The notes under the pieces: model-generated | What the model saw: the letters and a program-made list of their open reading frames with translations, nothing else | Databases searched by the model: none | Told to the model about the DNA's origin: nothing | Shown: positions 41,572 to 51,694 of the stretch, one piece after another | Numbering within the stretch: the first letter of the stretch is position 1 | How the letters are laid out: each line of letters starts with the position of its first letter | Assembly (NCBI GenBank): GCA_023663685.1 | Contig: JAMPHB010000001.1 | Span: 745,356 to 809,355 of the forward strand | Direction: 5' to 3' | Source of the DNA: Blautia sp. | Lineage (GTDB): Bacteria > Bacillota > Clostridia > Lachnospirales > Lachnospiraceae | DNA length: 64,000 nucleotides | Position numbers and translations under genes: made by a program

Positions 41572-42456
41572 TTAACAAAATATCGACACCCGCTCCTTCT
41601 GGCTGCAGATCACCACCCCGGTGTGCTCCCCGCCAAACTCTCCGTCCAGCGTCCACGCCACCGGCTCCTTTGCGGAAATCTTTACCTCGTCGGTCTTGAA
41701 GGAGTAGATCAGGTCTGAATCATCTATCCGGTTCGTCAGGCATGCCAAAATCTCGTTCAGCTCGATGGGATTTTTCGGCATCTTGATAAGCGTCACCTCG
41801 AAAAGACCATCGTTTAGCTTCACGTCATTGCCGGTCATGCCCTTAAAGCCCCCCACGGAAATAGAATTGGTCACCATACCGTAGACAAAGGCGTCCTGAA
41901 AGCTCTTCCCCTCATACTCCACCTGCATATGGTAGGACGGTATATCGTGCAATGACTTCATTCCCTCCATAATATAGGCCACATGGCCGAAAATATTTTT
42001 GAGCTGCTGGGAGGTCTGGTAAGAAACCGCCGTAAAAAGCCCGAATGCCGCCACATACACGAAGGTGTCCTCGTTAAAGGCGCCGATATCGCAGGCGAAG
42101 GTTTTCCCCCCTAAGGCAACAGCCGCCGCCTTATCCATCTCCTTTGGAATCCCGAGGGAATTGGCAAAATCGTTGGTGCTGCCCGCCGGGATATAGCCAA
42201 TTGGCGTGTCCGCCCCGCTTTTGATCAGCCCCGTGACCACCTCGTCCAGTGTGCCGTCGCCGCCGCTGCAGACGATGCGGTCGTAATTGCCTGCCTCCCT
42301 ATGTACTTTTTCCGTAGCGTCCCCACAGCACTGGGTCATATGCACTGTCACCTCAAAATCCGCCCTGACCATGGCGTCCAAAATCTTCACGAGGTGATTT
42401 TTGATCAGCCCCTTGCCGGAATGGGGGTTAATGATAAACAATAGCTTCTGGCTCAT
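41572..42456 (-). CDS. YegS/DgkB-family lipid kinase
   Basis: 294 residues. The diacylglycerol-kinase catalytic fold begins LLFIINPHSGKGLIKNHL, with the ATP-binding block VCSGGDGTLDEVVTGLI near residue 63-80 and GYIPAGSTNDFANSLGIP near 95. The C-terminal domain includes MTGNDVKLNDGLFEVTLI and the end-block EPVAWTLDGEFGG. Family members phosphorylate diacylglycerol, recycling it from lipoteichoic acid synthesis, or a related lipid. AGAGGAAT precedes the ATG. It lies 30 bases after whiA. Confidence 0.92.
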   Translation of the reverse strand: MSQKLLFIINPHSGKGLIKNHLVKILDAMVRADFEVTVHMTQCCGDATEKVHREAGNYDRIVCSGGDGTLDEVVTGLIKSGADTPIGYIPAGSTNDFANSLGIPKEMDKAAAVALGGKTFACDIGAFNEDTFVYVAAFGLFTAVSYQTSQQLKNIFGHVAYIMEGMKSLHDIPSYHMQVEYEGKSFQDAFVYGMVTNSISVGGFKGMTGNDVKLNDGLFEVTLIKMPKNPIELNEILACLTNRIDDSDLIYSFKTDEVKISAKEPVAWTLDGEFGGEHTGVVICSQKERVSIFC

Positions 42457-42486
42457 CTGTCTATTCCTCTTAAACGCTTTCTATAA

Positions 42487-43347
42487 TCATAACTCCGCCG
42501 CAATGTCGGAAATCTTGTGCAGCCGGTGGTTCACGCCGGATTTCCCCACCGGCGGCAGGAGGCGCGCGCCCAGCTCCGCCAGCGTGGCGTCCGGGTATTC
42601 CAGCCGCAGCCTTGCAACCTCCTGCAGGGACTCCGGCAGGCTGGAAAGTCCCCTCGTCTCCTGAATCCTTCGGATATCCGCCAGCTGGCGCACCGCCGCG
42701 TCCACCGTCTTGTGGATATTGGCTGTCTCGCAGTTTACCTTGCGGTTCACGGAGTTGCGCATCTCCTTTAAAATGCGGATATTCTCCAGATTCATCAGGG
42801 ACACGCTGGCCTCCATGACGTTTAGCATATCGACAATCTGGGAGCCCTCCTTCAGATACAGAACATAGTGCCCCTTCCGCTCCACGATGCCCGCCTCCGC
42901 CGAAAATCCCGCCATCAGGCTCTGCAGCTGCTCTGCCTGCGGCTTTGTGCGGCAGACGATCTCAAGGTGGTAGGACTTGGACGGATCGCTGATTGAGCCT
43001 GCCGCCATAAACGCCCCCCGGATAAAGGCGCGCCTGCAGCAGGTCTGCTGCAACAGCAGGCCGTCGGCCGTCTCCTTCTCAAAGGCGGCGTCCTCCCATT
43101 TTAAGGCGGCAAGCACCCGTTTGCTGTCCTCCCTGCCCAAAGGCTCTTCTGTCTCTATGGAAAAAAGCCTCCGCATCAGGACGGCATATTTTTGAAGCAG
43201 GCACGCATTCTCCGAGTCGAGGGTGAGAATACCTCCCCTCCCTCTGCCCGCCAGCTCCAGGATTCCCGCCAGCTCCGCGAGCTGACAGTGTCTGCTCTTT
43301 TTGCACTGCTTCGCCAGCTCCGCCTTCACATCACTGGAAAATGACAT
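42487..43347 (-). CDS. whiA: DNA-binding protein WhiA
   Basis: 286 residues from ATG 43347, which starts MSFSSDVKAELAKQ as in most WhiA proteins and has AGGGGAAAG upstream; the longer frame is discarded. A degenerate homing-endonuclease (LAGLIDADG-like) N-terminal half has RRAFIRGAFMAAGSISDP. A C-terminal helix-turn-helix ends it (SLQEVARLRLEYPDATLAEL, then GKSGVNHRLHKIS). WhiA influences cell division and sporulation genes. Its location after rapZ, in the order rapZ-whiA, is the conserved Firmicute arrangement. Confidence 0.96.
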   Translation of the reverse strand: MSFSSDVKAELAKQCKKSRHCQLAELAGILELAGRGRGGILTLDSENACLLQKYAVLMRRLFSIETEEPLGREDSKRVLAALKWEDAAFEKETADGLLLQQTCCRRAFIRGAFMAAGSISDPSKSYHLEIVCRTKPQAEQLQSLMAGFSAEAGIVERKGHYVLYLKEGSQIVDMLNVMEASVSLMNLENIRILKEMRNSVNRKVNCETANIHKTVDAAVRQLADIRRIQETRGLSSLPESLQEVARLRLEYPDATLAELGARLLPPVGKSGVNHRLHKISDIAAEL

Positions 43348-43348
43348 A

Positions 43349-44233
43349 CTACTTTCCCCTCTGCGCATCCTTTCCGATATCTCTGTGCTCAATCTTAAGC
43401 CCGTACTCCGTGCCTGCCGCCAGACGCTTATACAGCTCATTCGCCAGCGTCACGGAGCGGTGCTTGCCCCCGGTACAGCCAATCGAAATGACCAGCTGGT
43501 TCTTCCCCTCCGAAATATAGTGGGGAATCAGAAAATCAATGAGCTCCGAGAGCTTATCCAGAAAAATCCCTGCCTCTTTAAACTGCATGACATACTGCTG
43601 GATTTCCACGTCGTTCCCGGTCTTGGGGCGCAGCTCCTCGATATAATAGGGGTTCGGCAGAAAACGCACGTCCATCACGAGATCCGAGTCCGCGGGAATG
43701 CCGTATTTAAAGCCAAACGAGAGGATTGTGACAAACAGGCTCTTGTAATCCTCGTCCCGGACAAAAATACGCTCCAGCTCGGATTTCAGCTCCCTCGTCA
43801 AAAGCCTGCTGGTGTCGATGATGTAGTCAGCCTGCGTCTTGAGCTGCGCGAGCTTTCTGCGCTCCTTCTCGATGCCCTTGTCTACCCGCTCGCCCTGCGC
43901 CAGCGGGTGGCTGCGCCTCGTCTCCTTGTAGCGCTTCACCAGCACATTGTCCTCCGCGTCCAGAAAGAGGATTTCACAGTGGGCGTCCTTCTCCGAGAGC
44001 ATCCGCATCATCTCCTCCACCCGGTCTAAGCCGTCCCCGCTGCGGACGTCCGTTCCGATGGCGATCTTCCTCGTCTCCGTGTGAAAGGTCATGGTGAAAT
44101 CCACCAGCTTATCCAAAAGCGGAATCGGCAGATTGTCGATACAAAAAAAGCCCATGTCCTCCATCATCTTCATCGCCGTACTCTTCCCCGCGCCGGACAT
44201 GCCAGTCACGATCACCAAACGCAAATCTGACAT
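43349..44233 (-). CDS. rapZ: RNase adapter / nucleotide-binding protein RapZ (YvcJ)
   Basis: 294 residues from ATG 44233, five bases after GGAGGGGG; the longer frame has no support. Walker A is VTGMSGAGKSTAM (about 10-22), and FCIDNLPIPLLDK, IGTDVRSGDGL and FLDAEDNVLVKRYKETRR follow. The C-terminal domain has VDVRFLPNPYYIEELRP and ISIGCTGGKHRSV. In Escherichia coli RapZ directs decay of GlmZ RNA; in Firmicutes YvcJ binds GTP and affects competence, with an unclear target. The stop is one base before whiA. Confidence 0.96.
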   Translation of the reverse strand: MSDLRLVIVTGMSGAGKSTAMKMMEDMGFFCIDNLPIPLLDKLVDFTMTFHTETRKIAIGTDVRSGDGLDRVEEMMRMLSEKDAHCEILFLDAEDNVLVKRYKETRRSHPLAQGERVDKGIEKERRKLAQLKTQADYIIDTSRLLTRELKSELERIFVRDEDYKSLFVTILSFGFKYGIPADSDLVMDVRFLPNPYYIEELRPKTGNDVEIQQYVMQFKEAGIFLDKLSELIDFLIPHYISEGKNQLVISIGCTGGKHRSVTLANELYKRLAAGTEYGLKIEHRDIGKDAQRGK

Positions 44234-44252
44234 ATGCACCCCCTCCTTCCCG

Positions 44253-45170
44253 TCACATACCGGTATCAAAATCTCCCAGAAGCTTCACCTCCGGCTCCAG
44301 CTGCACGCCGAATGCCGCACGCACCTTCTCCTGCACGTCACGCATCAGGCGCAAAACATCCGCCGCCGCCGCGCCTCCGGTGTTCACCACAAAGCCGCAA
44401 TGCTTTTCCGACACCTGCGCGCCTCCCACAGTATAGCCCCGCAGACCTGCATCCATAATGAGCTTTCCCGCATAATTCCCCTCGGGTCGCTTGAAGGTGC
44501 TCCCTGCGCTGGGAAATTCAAGCGGCTGCTTGTGCAAACGTTTCTCCCGAAGCTCCGCCATTTTCGCCCGGATCTCCGCCTCGGGCTTTTCTTCCAGCCT
44601 GAGAACTGCCTCCACGACGATATTATTCCTATCAGGAATACAGCTGTGCCGGTAGCCAAAGTCCAGCTCCTCTGCGCGCAGGCACTGCAGCTGTCCGTCG
44701 GGGGTGAGCACCGTCACGCTCTCGACGACCTCCTTCATCTCCCCGCCGTATGCCCCGGCATTCATCACGATGGCGCCGCCGAGATTGCCGGGAATCCCCG
44801 CGGCAAATTCCAGGCCGCCAAGTCCGGCAGATGCCGCGGCAGATGCCACGGCGGACAAAAGCGCCCCGGCTGACGCCACCAGTTTCGTTCCCTCGACACG
44901 GACACGGCTCATCTGCCCGCCAATCTCCACGACCAGTCCCCGGATGCCGCTGTCCGCCACTAAAAGATTGCTGCCGTTGCCAATAACCGTAACCGGCACT
45001 CCCGCAGAGCGGGCGAGCTGCAGAAGCGGTGCAAGCTCCTGCCCCTTCGGCCTCGCATAGTACTCCGCCGGGCCTCCGATACGGAAGGTCGTATGCCGCT
45101 CCATCGGCTCCTCCTTAAGCAGACAAAGCTCCGGCAGCTCCCTCATAACTAACTCCTGAAAATTCTCCAT
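44253..45170 (-). CDS. murB: UDP-N-acetylenolpyruvoylglucosamine reductase
   Basis: 305 residues. It reduces UDP-GlcNAc-enolpyruvate to UDP-MurNAc with NADPH and FAD. FAD-binding blocks are RHTTFRIGGPAEYYARPKG, VIGNGSNLLVADSGIRG and GLEFAAGIPGNLGGAIVMNA. The catalytic Ser is in FPSAGSTFKRPEGNYAGKL and the final Glu in LEPEVKLLG. This is the type II form common in Firmicutes. The stop of the M18 peptidase gene is just upstream and rapZ starts 20 bases downstream, so the genes from hprK to whiA look co-transcribed. Confidence 0.97.
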   Translation of the reverse strand: MENFQELVMRELPELCLLKEEPMERHTTFRIGGPAEYYARPKGQELAPLLQLARSAGVPVTVIGNGSNLLVADSGIRGLVVEIGGQMSRVRVEGTKLVASAGALLSAVASAAASAGLGGLEFAAGIPGNLGGAIVMNAGAYGGEMKEVVESVTVLTPDGQLQCLRAEELDFGYRHSCIPDRNNIVVEAVLRLEEKPEAEIRAKMAELREKRLHKQPLEFPSAGSTFKRPEGNYAGKLIMDAGLRGYTVGGAQVSEKHCGFVVNTGGAAAADVLRLMRDVQEKVRAAFGVQLEPEVKLLGDFDTGM

Positions 45171-45173
45171 AGA

Positions 45174-46580
45174 CTATGCTTCCTTCAAAAATGCCACATA
45201 GCCGCGCCACGCCTCGTAGAGATCCACTTTACTGATAATCTCCCATGGCGCGTGCATATTTAATACGGCCACGCCGCTGTCGATGACGTTCATGCCGAAA
45301 TTGGCAAGAATATAGGCGATCGTGCCGCCGCCGCCCTGGTCTACCTTCCCAAGCTCTGCGGTCTGGAAAGCAATGTCCCCCTCGTCCAGAATCCGGCGCA
45401 GCTTCGCGATATACTCGGCATTGGCGTCGTTGGAGCCGCTCTTGCCCCGGGCTCCCGTGTACTTGTTGAATACCAGACCCTTGCCGAAATACGCACAGTT
45501 CTTCTTATCCATCACCGAGGGGAAATTCGGGTCAAAGGCCGCGGACACGTCGGAGGAGAGCATCCTGGAATTTCTCATCGCCCGGCGCAGCAGAAGCTCA
45601 CTGTATTCCCCCGTCAGGTTCATCACCTCCGCCACACAGTTCTCGAAGAAGCGCGACTCCATGCCGGTCGCCCCGCAGCTGCCGATCTCCTCCTTGTCCA
45701 CCAGCAGGCATACGCTCGTATATTCCGGCTTTTCCACCTCCAGCATCGCCAGGAAGGAAGGGTAGGCACAGACTCTGTCGTCGTGGCCGTAGCCCATGAT
45801 CATACTGCGGTCGAAGCCGTAATCCCTCGCCGCTCCCGCCGGAACCACCTCAATCTCGGCGGAGAGCAGATCGTCCTCATCCACGCCGTATTCCTTAGAG
45901 AGGATATCTAAAATATTCGCCTTGATGCGGTCTTTTTTCTCCTTCTTCTCCTCCTCGCTCTCCGGCTCCGCCGCAGGGATGGAGCCGATCAGCACGTCTA
46001 AGTTCTCCCCGTCGATCACTTTTGCGGCCTTCTTCTCCATCTGCTCGGAGGCGAGATGGATCAGCAGGTCGCTCACGCCAAACACCGGATCTTCGGGCTT
46101 CTCGCCGACATTCACGGTCACGGTCGTCCCGTCTTTTTTGCAGATCACGCCGTGGAGCGCCAGAGGCAGCGTCACCCACTGGTATTTTTTTACGCCGCCG
46201 TAATAATGGGTGTCCATGAGCGCAAGTTCCGTATCTTCGTACAGAGGCACCTGCTTTAAATCCAGCCGCGGGGAGTCAATGTGCGCGCCGAGAATGTTCA
46301 TACCCTCCCCGATGGGCTTTTCGCCCACCACAAACATCGCCAGACCCTTGCCCATATTGTTCGCGACAATCTTATCCCCGGCCTTCACAGAAACATTCTT
46401 TTCAATCAGCTCGTCAAGGTCGCGGTAGCCCGCTGCCTTTGCGTCGGCATAAAACCTCGTCGTACATTCGCGCTCTGTCTTGCATTCGGAGAGAAATGCC
46501 CGGTAGCCCTCCGCAAACCGGAAGACCTCGTCTCTCTTCTCTCCCTCGGGGTATTTTTCCCATGCGTTTTTCTTTTCCAT
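45174..46580 (-). CDS. M18 family aminopeptidase (aspartyl aminopeptidase-like)
   Basis: 468 residues from ATG 46580, preceded by AGAGGTAAG; the longer frame adds 63 residues over the hprK end. Metal-binding and catalytic blocks are seen: NILGAHIDSPRLDLK, DTHYYGGVKKYQW, VDKEEIGSCGATGME, and HAPWEIISKVDLYEAWRG near the end. It removes N-terminal acidic residues from peptides in the cytoplasm and needs two zinc ions. It lies between hprK and murB. Confidence 0.94.
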   Translation of the reverse strand: MEKKNAWEKYPEGEKRDEVFRFAEGYRAFLSECKTERECTTRFYADAKAAGYRDLDELIEKNVSVKAGDKIVANNMGKGLAMFVVGEKPIGEGMNILGAHIDSPRLDLKQVPLYEDTELALMDTHYYGGVKKYQWVTLPLALHGVICKKDGTTVTVNVGEKPEDPVFGVSDLLIHLASEQMEKKAAKVIDGENLDVLIGSIPAAEPESEEEKKEKKDRIKANILDILSKEYGVDEDDLLSAEIEVVPAGAARDYGFDRSMIMGYGHDDRVCAYPSFLAMLEVEKPEYTSVCLLVDKEEIGSCGATGMESRFFENCVAEVMNLTGEYSELLLRRAMRNSRMLSSDVSAAFDPNFPSVMDKKNCAYFGKGLVFNKYTGARGKSGSNDANAEYIAKLRRILDEGDIAFQTAELGKVDQGGGGTIAYILANFGMNVIDSGVAVLNMHAPWEIISKVDLYEAWRGYVAFLKEA

Positions 46581-46612
46581 ACTGCTTACCTCTTTTCTAT
46601 ATTTATTCTTCT

Positions 46613-47554
46613 TTATTCTTCTTCTCTTGGCTTTGTCATATTCTCCTGCACTCTGCGGTACAGCTCCTGCGCCGCATTGTAACCCATCTTCTTTTGTCTG
46701 TGGTTGACCGCCGCCGTCTCGCAGATCACCGCGAGATTGCGTCCGGGACGTATCGGCAGGGAGTGGCACACCACCTTGTTGCCGAGATACTCCGTGTACT
46801 CCTCCTCCAGCCCCAGCCGGTCGTAATCCGCATCCTTTTTCCAGTCCTCCAGCTTAATCACCAGATCAATCTGCTGCTTCTCCTTGACGCACTCCACGCC
46901 ATAGAGTGCCTTGACGTCGATAATGCCAATCCCCCGCAGCTCGATAAAATGCCTTGTCACGTCCGGGGAGGTGCCCATTAAGGTGTGTTCGTTGAGTTTT
47001 CGGATCTCCACCACATCGTCCGTCACCAGGCGGTGTCCCCTGCGGATCAGCTCCAGAGCCGCCTCGCTCTTTCCGATGCCGCTGTCCCCGATGATCATCA
47101 GACCCTCGCCGTAGACATCCACAAGCACGCCGTGGATCGTGATGCTGGGCGCAAGCTGCTCGCCCAGAGCGTAGATCAGCTCCGCCATAAACTCCGAGGT
47201 GGGGCGCTCCGTCCCCAGAAGAGGCACTCCGTATTTCTCCGCCAGCTCTAAAAGGATATTCCCCGGCTGCAGATCCCGGCAGAAGATGATGCAGGGAATA
47301 TCCAGCTGCAAAAACGCCTCGTAGCGCACCCGCTTCTCCTCATCGTTCATCTGCTGAATGTAGGCGTACTCTACATTTCCCATAATCTGGATTCTTGACT
47401 TCTCAAAATGCTCAAAATATCCGGCAAGCTGCAGCGCCGGACGGTTCACGTCGCTGTTGGACACCCTGCGCTTTTTTAAGTCCAGACCGCATGTAAAGCA
47501 TTTCAAATCCAAAAGCTCGGCAATCTTTGCCACACTCACACTGTTGCTCAGCAT
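46613..47554 (-). CDS. hprK: HPr kinase/phosphorylase
   Basis: 313 residues from ATG 47554 (GGGGGG six bases upstream; a start six codons earlier is possible). The N-terminal domain (about 1-130) is followed by the kinase domain with Walker A GDSGIGKSE (156-164), RLVTDDVVEI (Asp179 and 180) and the HprK-specific ELRGIGIIDVKALYG. It phosphorylates or dephosphorylates Ser46 of HPr according to glycolytic state, steering CcpA-linked catabolite control. The likely target HPr is encoded at 7227-7490. A promoter with a palindrome precedes it, overlapping the uvrC end. Confidence 0.96.
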   Translation of the reverse strand: MLSNSVSVAKIAELLDLKCFTCGLDLKKRRVSNSDVNRPALQLAGYFEHFEKSRIQIMGNVEYAYIQQMNDEEKRVRYEAFLQLDIPCIIFCRDLQPGNILLELAEKYGVPLLGTERPTSEFMAELIYALGEQLAPSITIHGVLVDVYGEGLMIIGDSGIGKSEAALELIRRGHRLVTDDVVEIRKLNEHTLMGTSPDVTRHFIELRGIGIIDVKALYGVECVKEKQQIDLVIKLEDWKKDADYDRLGLEEEYTEYLGNKVVCHSLPIRPGRNLAVICETAAVNHRQKKMGYNAAQELYRRVQENMTKPREEE

Positions 47555-47603
47555 ATTTCGCCCCCCGTTCATCCTAATAGAATCCTATGCCATTTACTCC
47601 ACA

Positions 47604-47632
47604 ATTCTACCATAATTGCTTATGCATAGCAA
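47604..47632 (-). promoter_or_regulatory. hprK: Predicted promoter of hprK
   Basis: TTGCTA (47632-47627) and TAGAAT (47609-47604) are 17 bases apart on the minus strand, with a TGG just before the -10 as in extended -10 promoters. The start codon is 50 bases further on. Confidence 0.55.
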
Positions 47633-47637
47633 TTATG
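47611..47637. promoter_or_regulatory. 10-base perfect inverted repeat over the hprK promoter
   Basis: CATAATTGCT and AGCAATTATG are exact reverse complements separated by seven bases, covering the spacer and -35 of the predicted hprK promoter and the last codons of uvrC. It has no T-run, so it looks like an operator rather than a terminator. Confidence 0.5.
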
Positions 47638-49492
47638 TACGGTGCAAAAATTCGTAGACATTTTCCGCCACCTGGCGGTTTAAGGTCTCCGTCTCTGCCA
47701 GCTCCTCCACCGAGGCCTGTTTCATATTCTCCAGCGACTGGTAGCGCCGCATCAGCGCCTTTCTGCGGGCGGGTCCCACCCCCTCAATGTCGTCCAGCAC
47801 CGAGTGCACCTGTGCCTTTGCGCGCAGGCTGCGGTGGTACTCGATTGCGAAGCGGTGCGCCTCGTCCTGAATCCGCGTGATGAGCTTGAACGCCTCCCCA
47901 TGGCGGTCGATGGGAATCTCCACATTCTTGTAATAGAGTCCCCTCGTCCGGTGAAAATCATCCTTCACCATGCCGCACACCGGGATATCCAGCCCCATCT
48001 CGTCAAGCACCTGCAGGCAGACATTGACCTGTCCCCGGCCGCCGTCCATCATAATGATGTCCGGGAAACGGGTAAAGCTCCCCAGCTCTTTTGGCACATT
48101 TTTCTCCCTGAGCGCCTCCTCCTCCTTAAGTCCGTGTTCAAACCGCCTTGTGAGCACCTCGTGCATGGAGGCGTAGTCGTCCGGCCCCGTGACGGTTCTC
48201 AGCTTGAATTTGCGGTAATCGCTGCGCTTCGGCCTGCCCTTCTCATAGACCACCATGGAACCCACGCTCTCAAAGCCGTTGGTGTTCGAGATATCGTAGG
48301 CCTCCATCCGCTCCAGCCCGGAAAGTCCTAAAAGCCTCTCAATCTCCCGCACCGCACCGATCGTCCGTCCCTCCTCACGCTTGATGCGCTCCTTGTCCTG
48401 CCCCAGAACCAGTTCGGCATTCTTCGCCGCCAGCTCCACCAGCTTCTCCTTCATGCCTCTCTGGGGGATTATGATAGACACCTTGCGCCCCCGCTTTTTG
48501 GTCAGCCACTCCTCTAAGACCGCAATGTCGTTCACCGGCTCCTGCAGCATAATCTGCCGGGGGATAAAGGGCGTCCCGGAATAGAACTGCTTGACGAACT
48601 CCGTCAGGATATCGCCCGGCCCCTCCTCGGTTCCCACCCGCACATGAAAATGATCCCTGCCGATAATCTTGCCTCCACGGATAAAAAATACCTGCACCAC
48701 GGCGTCCACGTCATCGTTTGCGAGGGCGATGATATCCTTGTCCTCCCCGTCGGCATTGGTAATCTTCTGCTTCTGGGCAATCTGCTTTACACTCTCCAAA
48801 AGTTCCCGGTACTCGATGGCTCTCTCAAACGCAAGCTCCTGCGACGCCTCCTCCATTTTTTTGGTGAGCTCCTCCATCACGGGCTTGTAGCTGCCATTCA
48901 AAAAATCCAGCGCCGCCTCTACCCGCTTCCCGTACTCCTCCTTCGTGACATAGCCCTGACAGGGAGCCGAGCACTGGTGAATGTGGTAATTCAGACACGC
49001 CCTCTCCGCCCCGATATCCTTCGGCAGCTTCCGGTTGCAGGTTCTGAGCCTGTAGATCTTATTGAGCAGCTCGATCGTGTCCTTCACCGCCCCCGCGCTG
49101 GTGTATGGCCCGAAATATCTTGACTTGTCCTTTTTTATCTGCCGGGAAAAAAGCACCCGCGGGAAATCCTCCGCCGTCACCCGGATATAGGGATAGGTCT
49201 TGTCGTCCCGGAGCATCGTATTGTACTTTGGCGTGTGCTCCTTGATCAGATTGCACTCTAAAACCAGCGCCTCCAGCTCCGAGTCCGTCACAATATACTC
49301 AAACCTCGCAATGTGCTGCACCATCTGCTTTTTCTTGATGCCCTCGTCATGGCTGGGCTGAAAATACTGGCGCACCCGCTTTCTGAGGCTTAGAGCTTTT
49401 CCAATATAAATGATGGCGTCGCGCGCATCATGCATAATATAAACTCCCGGCTGATCCGGGAGTTTGCGCAGTTCCTCTTCAAAATCGAACAT
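47633..49492 (-). CDS. uvrC: UvrABC excinuclease subunit C
   Basis: 619 residues, full length. The N-terminal GIY-YIG nuclease is clear ([20 protein letters not shown]). A Cys cluster ([17 protein letters not shown]), a UVR domain (about 195-235), the RNase H-like nuclease ([19 protein letters not shown], then [14 protein letters not shown]) and tandem helix-hairpin-helix motifs ([19 protein letters not shown]) follow. It cuts both sides of DNA lesions with UvrAB. It begins two bases after the ftsH stop, so it is co-transcribed with ftsH. Confidence 0.97.
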   Translation of the reverse strand: MFDFEEELRKLPDQPGVYIMHDARDAIIYIGKALSLRKRVRQYFQPSHDEGIKKKQMVQHIARFEYIVTDSELEALVLECNLIKEHTPKYNTMLRDDKTYPYIRVTAEDFPRVLFSRQIKKDKSRYFGPYTSAGAVKDTIELLNKIYRLRTCNRKLPKDIGAERACLNYHIHQCSAPCQGYVTKEEYGKRVEAALDFLNGSYKPVMEELTKKMEEASQELAFERAIEYRELLESVKQIAQKQKITNADGEDKDIIALANDDVDAVVQVFFIRGGKIIGRDHFHVRVGTEEGPGDILTEFVKQFYSGTPFIPRQIMLQEPVNDIAVLEEWLTKKRGRKVSIIIPQRGMKEKLVELAAKNAELVLGQDKERIKREEGRTIGAVREIERLLGLSGLERMEAYDISNTNGFESVGSMVVYEKGRPKRSDYRKFKLRTVTGPDDYASMHEVLTRRFEHGLKEEEALREKNVPKELGSFTRFPDIIMMDGGRGQVNVCLQVLDEMGLDIPVCGMVKDDFHRTRGLYYKNVEIPIDRHGEAFKLITRIQDEAHRFAIEYHRSLRAKAQVHSVLDDIEGVGPARRKALMRRYQSLENMKQASVEELAETETLNRQVAENVYEFLHRT

Positions 49493-49494
49493 AG

Positions 49495-51477
49495 TTATGC
49501 CTCAGCTTCCTTTTCCTCCTCCTCGGGAAGCCCCTTCATCTCCCGGAACATCTTCATAAATTCTTTTCCGGTGATCGTCTCCTTCTCGTAGAGGTAGTCA
49601 CTGATATGGTCTAAAATCTCCCGGTTCTCCTCAAGCAGAGCCGTCGCCTTAGCGTAGCACTCATTGATAATGCCAAGAACCTCCTCGTCGATCTGCCCCG
49701 CCGTATCCTCGCCGCAGATTAAGCCCGCGCCGCCGTCAATATACTGGTTCTCCACGGTCGCCAGACACATCATGCCAAAGCGGTCGGACATACCGTACAT
49801 CGTGACCATGGCTCTCGCAATCTTCGATGCCTGCTCGATATCGTTGGCCGCGCCGCTGGTAGCGGCAGAGAACACCAAAACCTCCGCTGCGCGCCCCGCC
49901 ATGTAGGTGGTGATCTTCGCAAGGAGCTCGTCCTTCGTCTCCAGATACTTCTCCTCCTCCGGGGTCTGCAGGGTGTAGCCCAGCGCCCCCATCGTCCGGG
50001 GCACGATGGTAATCTTCTGCACCGGCTCCGTATTCTTCTGCAGGGCGGACACAAGCGCGTGTCCCACCTCGTGATAGGAGACGATCCTGCGCTCCTTCTC
50101 CCCCATGACGCGGTCCTTCTTCTCCTTGCCGCCCACAGCCACCAGCTCAAATGCCTCAAAGAGATCCGCCTGATTGACGAGCTTGCGCCCGTGCTTGACC
50201 GCGTTGATCGCCGCCTCGTTGATCATATTGGCAAGATCCGAACCCACCAGCCCCGCCGTCGCCAGCGCCAGCGCGTCCAGATCCACAGACTCGTCCATGT
50301 GCACATCCTTGGAATGTACCTTGAGCGTCTCCAGACGTCCCTTTAAATCCGGCTTGTCCACAATAATCCTCCGGTCAAAACGCCCCGGACGGAGCAATGC
50401 CTTGTCCAGCACCTCCGGACGGTTCGTGGCCGCGAGGATCAGAATTCCCTTGGAGGGGTCAAAGCCGTCCATCTCCGCAAGGAGCTGGTTTAAGGTCTGC
50501 TCCCGCTCGTCGTTGCCGCCGCCGTAACGGCTGTCGCGGCTTTTTCCGATAGCGTCAATCTCGTCGATAAAGATGATGCAGGGAGCCATCTTCTGCGCCT
50601 CTTTAAAAAGATCCCGGACACGGGAGGCGCCCACGCCCACAAACATCTCTACAAAATCGGAGCCTGCCAGAGAAAAGAATGGCACATTCGCCTCTCCTGC
50701 CACCGCCTTTGCAAGCAATGTCTTGCCGGTTCCCGGAGGGCCTACAAGAAGCGCGCCCTTCGGCAGCTTCGCGCCGATCTCGCTGTACTTTTTTGGATTG
50801 TGTAAAAAGTCCACGACCTCCTGCAGGGACTCCTTTGCCTCGTTCTGCCCCGCCACGTCCTTAAAGGTAACGCCGGTCGATTTCTCCACATAGACCTTGG
50901 CCGTGGACTTGCCCACGCCCATGGCGCCGCCGCCCATGCGTTTCATCAGGACGCCCAGAAGAATCCAGAGGAAGACCAGCGGAATCACAAAGCTTAGAAT
51001 ATTTAAAAGCCAGGTAGAGGTGTTGTCCGGCACTGTCGCGCTGATCTCCACCGGCTTCCCCTCCGAGGTCTCTGCCTCCTTAAGCTCGCTGACCAGCTCG
51101 TAGTCGTTCACATATCCGGTATAATAGGTGATCGGATACTGGCTCTTGTCCTCCACCAGCTCATAGTCAATCTCGTAGGAGTCAAACTCCACCGTGGCCA
51201 CATTGCCCTTCTCCAGCTGCTCTAAGAACTCCGAGTAGGTCGTCTCCTTCGAGCTCATCTGGGAATGCTTGCTGGCCAGAAACGACAGGAAAAATAAAAC
51301 CACCAGCGTCATCATAACGAAAGTAAGAATCATCTGGCCATTGCGGTTTTTCTTATTGCCGCCGCCATTGCCATTACTGCCATTGCCGCCATTCGCCCCA
51401 TTGCCGTTGCCGCCATTGCCGCCGTTATTGTAGCCATTATTATTGTAGCGATTATAATCATTCGGGGTATTATCCAT
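49495..51477 (-). CDS. ftsH: ATP-dependent zinc metalloprotease FtsH
   Basis: 660 residues from ATG 51477 after GGAGGA; an upstream frame extension has no ribosome site. An Asn/Gly-rich segment (about residues 4-47) precedes the first membrane helix (48-67). An extracellular FtsH_ext domain (75-155) and the second helix (156-178) follow, then the AAA domain with Walker A GPPGTGKT (246-253), Walker [12 protein letters not shown] and the [11 protein letters not shown]. The zinc site is HEVGH (469-473). It degrades membrane and regulatory proteins. The N-terminal Asn/Gly segment is longer than usual. Confidence 0.96.
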   Translation of the reverse strand: MDNTPNDYNRYNNNGYNNGGNGGNGNGANGGNGSNGNGGGNKKNRNGQMILTFVMMTLVVLFFLSFLASKHSQMSSKETTYSEFLEQLEKGNVATVEFDSYEIDYELVEDKSQYPITYYTGYVNDYELVSELKEAETSEGKPVEISATVPDNTSTWLLNILSFVIPLVFLWILLGVLMKRMGGGAMGVGKSTAKVYVEKSTGVTFKDVAGQNEAKESLQEVVDFLHNPKKYSEIGAKLPKGALLVGPPGTGKTLLAKAVAGEANVPFFSLAGSDFVEMFVGVGASRVRDLFKEAQKMAPCIIFIDEIDAIGKSRDSRYGGGNDEREQTLNQLLAEMDGFDPSKGILILAATNRPEVLDKALLRPGRFDRRIIVDKPDLKGRLETLKVHSKDVHMDESVDLDALALATAGLVGSDLANMINEAAINAVKHGRKLVNQADLFEAFELVAVGGKEKKDRVMGEKERRIVSYHEVGHALVSALQKNTEPVQKITIVPRTMGALGYTLQTPEEEKYLETKDELLAKITTYMAGRAAEVLVFSAATSGAANDIEQASKIARAMVTMYGMSDRFGMMCLATVENQYIDGGAGLICGEDTAGQIDEEVLGIINECYAKATALLEENREILDHISDYLYEKETITGKEFMKMFREMKGLPEEEEKEAEA

Positions 51478-51528
51478 TTGTTCCTCCAGTGTATGTACAT
51501 TTTTGCGTGTACAAAAATCAATAGTACT

Positions 51529-51557
51529 ATTATATGTAAAAAGGGACGGGAAATCAA
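51529..51557 (-). promoter_or_regulatory. ftsH: Predicted promoter of ftsH
   Basis: TTGATT (51557-51552) and perfect TATAAT (51534-51529) are 17 bases apart on the minus strand, 52 bases before the ftsH start. This is the divergent region shared with pyrG; no other strong motif was seen. Confidence 0.65.
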
Positions 51558-51632
51558 CATTTTGTTCGTGAACTTTTCTCTTTAATTCTAAAGTTTTTCT
51601 AAAAAAGAGTAGAATATTTTTGGGGCAGGCGG

Positions 51633-51638
51633 TATAAT
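51633..51638 (+). promoter_or_regulatory. pyrG: Possible -10 element of pyrG
   Basis: A perfect TATAAT in GGCGGTATAATGG lies 57 bases before pyrG. The hexamer 17 bases upstream (TAGAAT) is a poor -35, so the assignment is tentative. Confidence 0.4.
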
Positions 51639-51694
51639 GGTATTTATTATTTTGCTGTTTTATGATTTGACACATGCGCAGAGGAGGACAGGAC

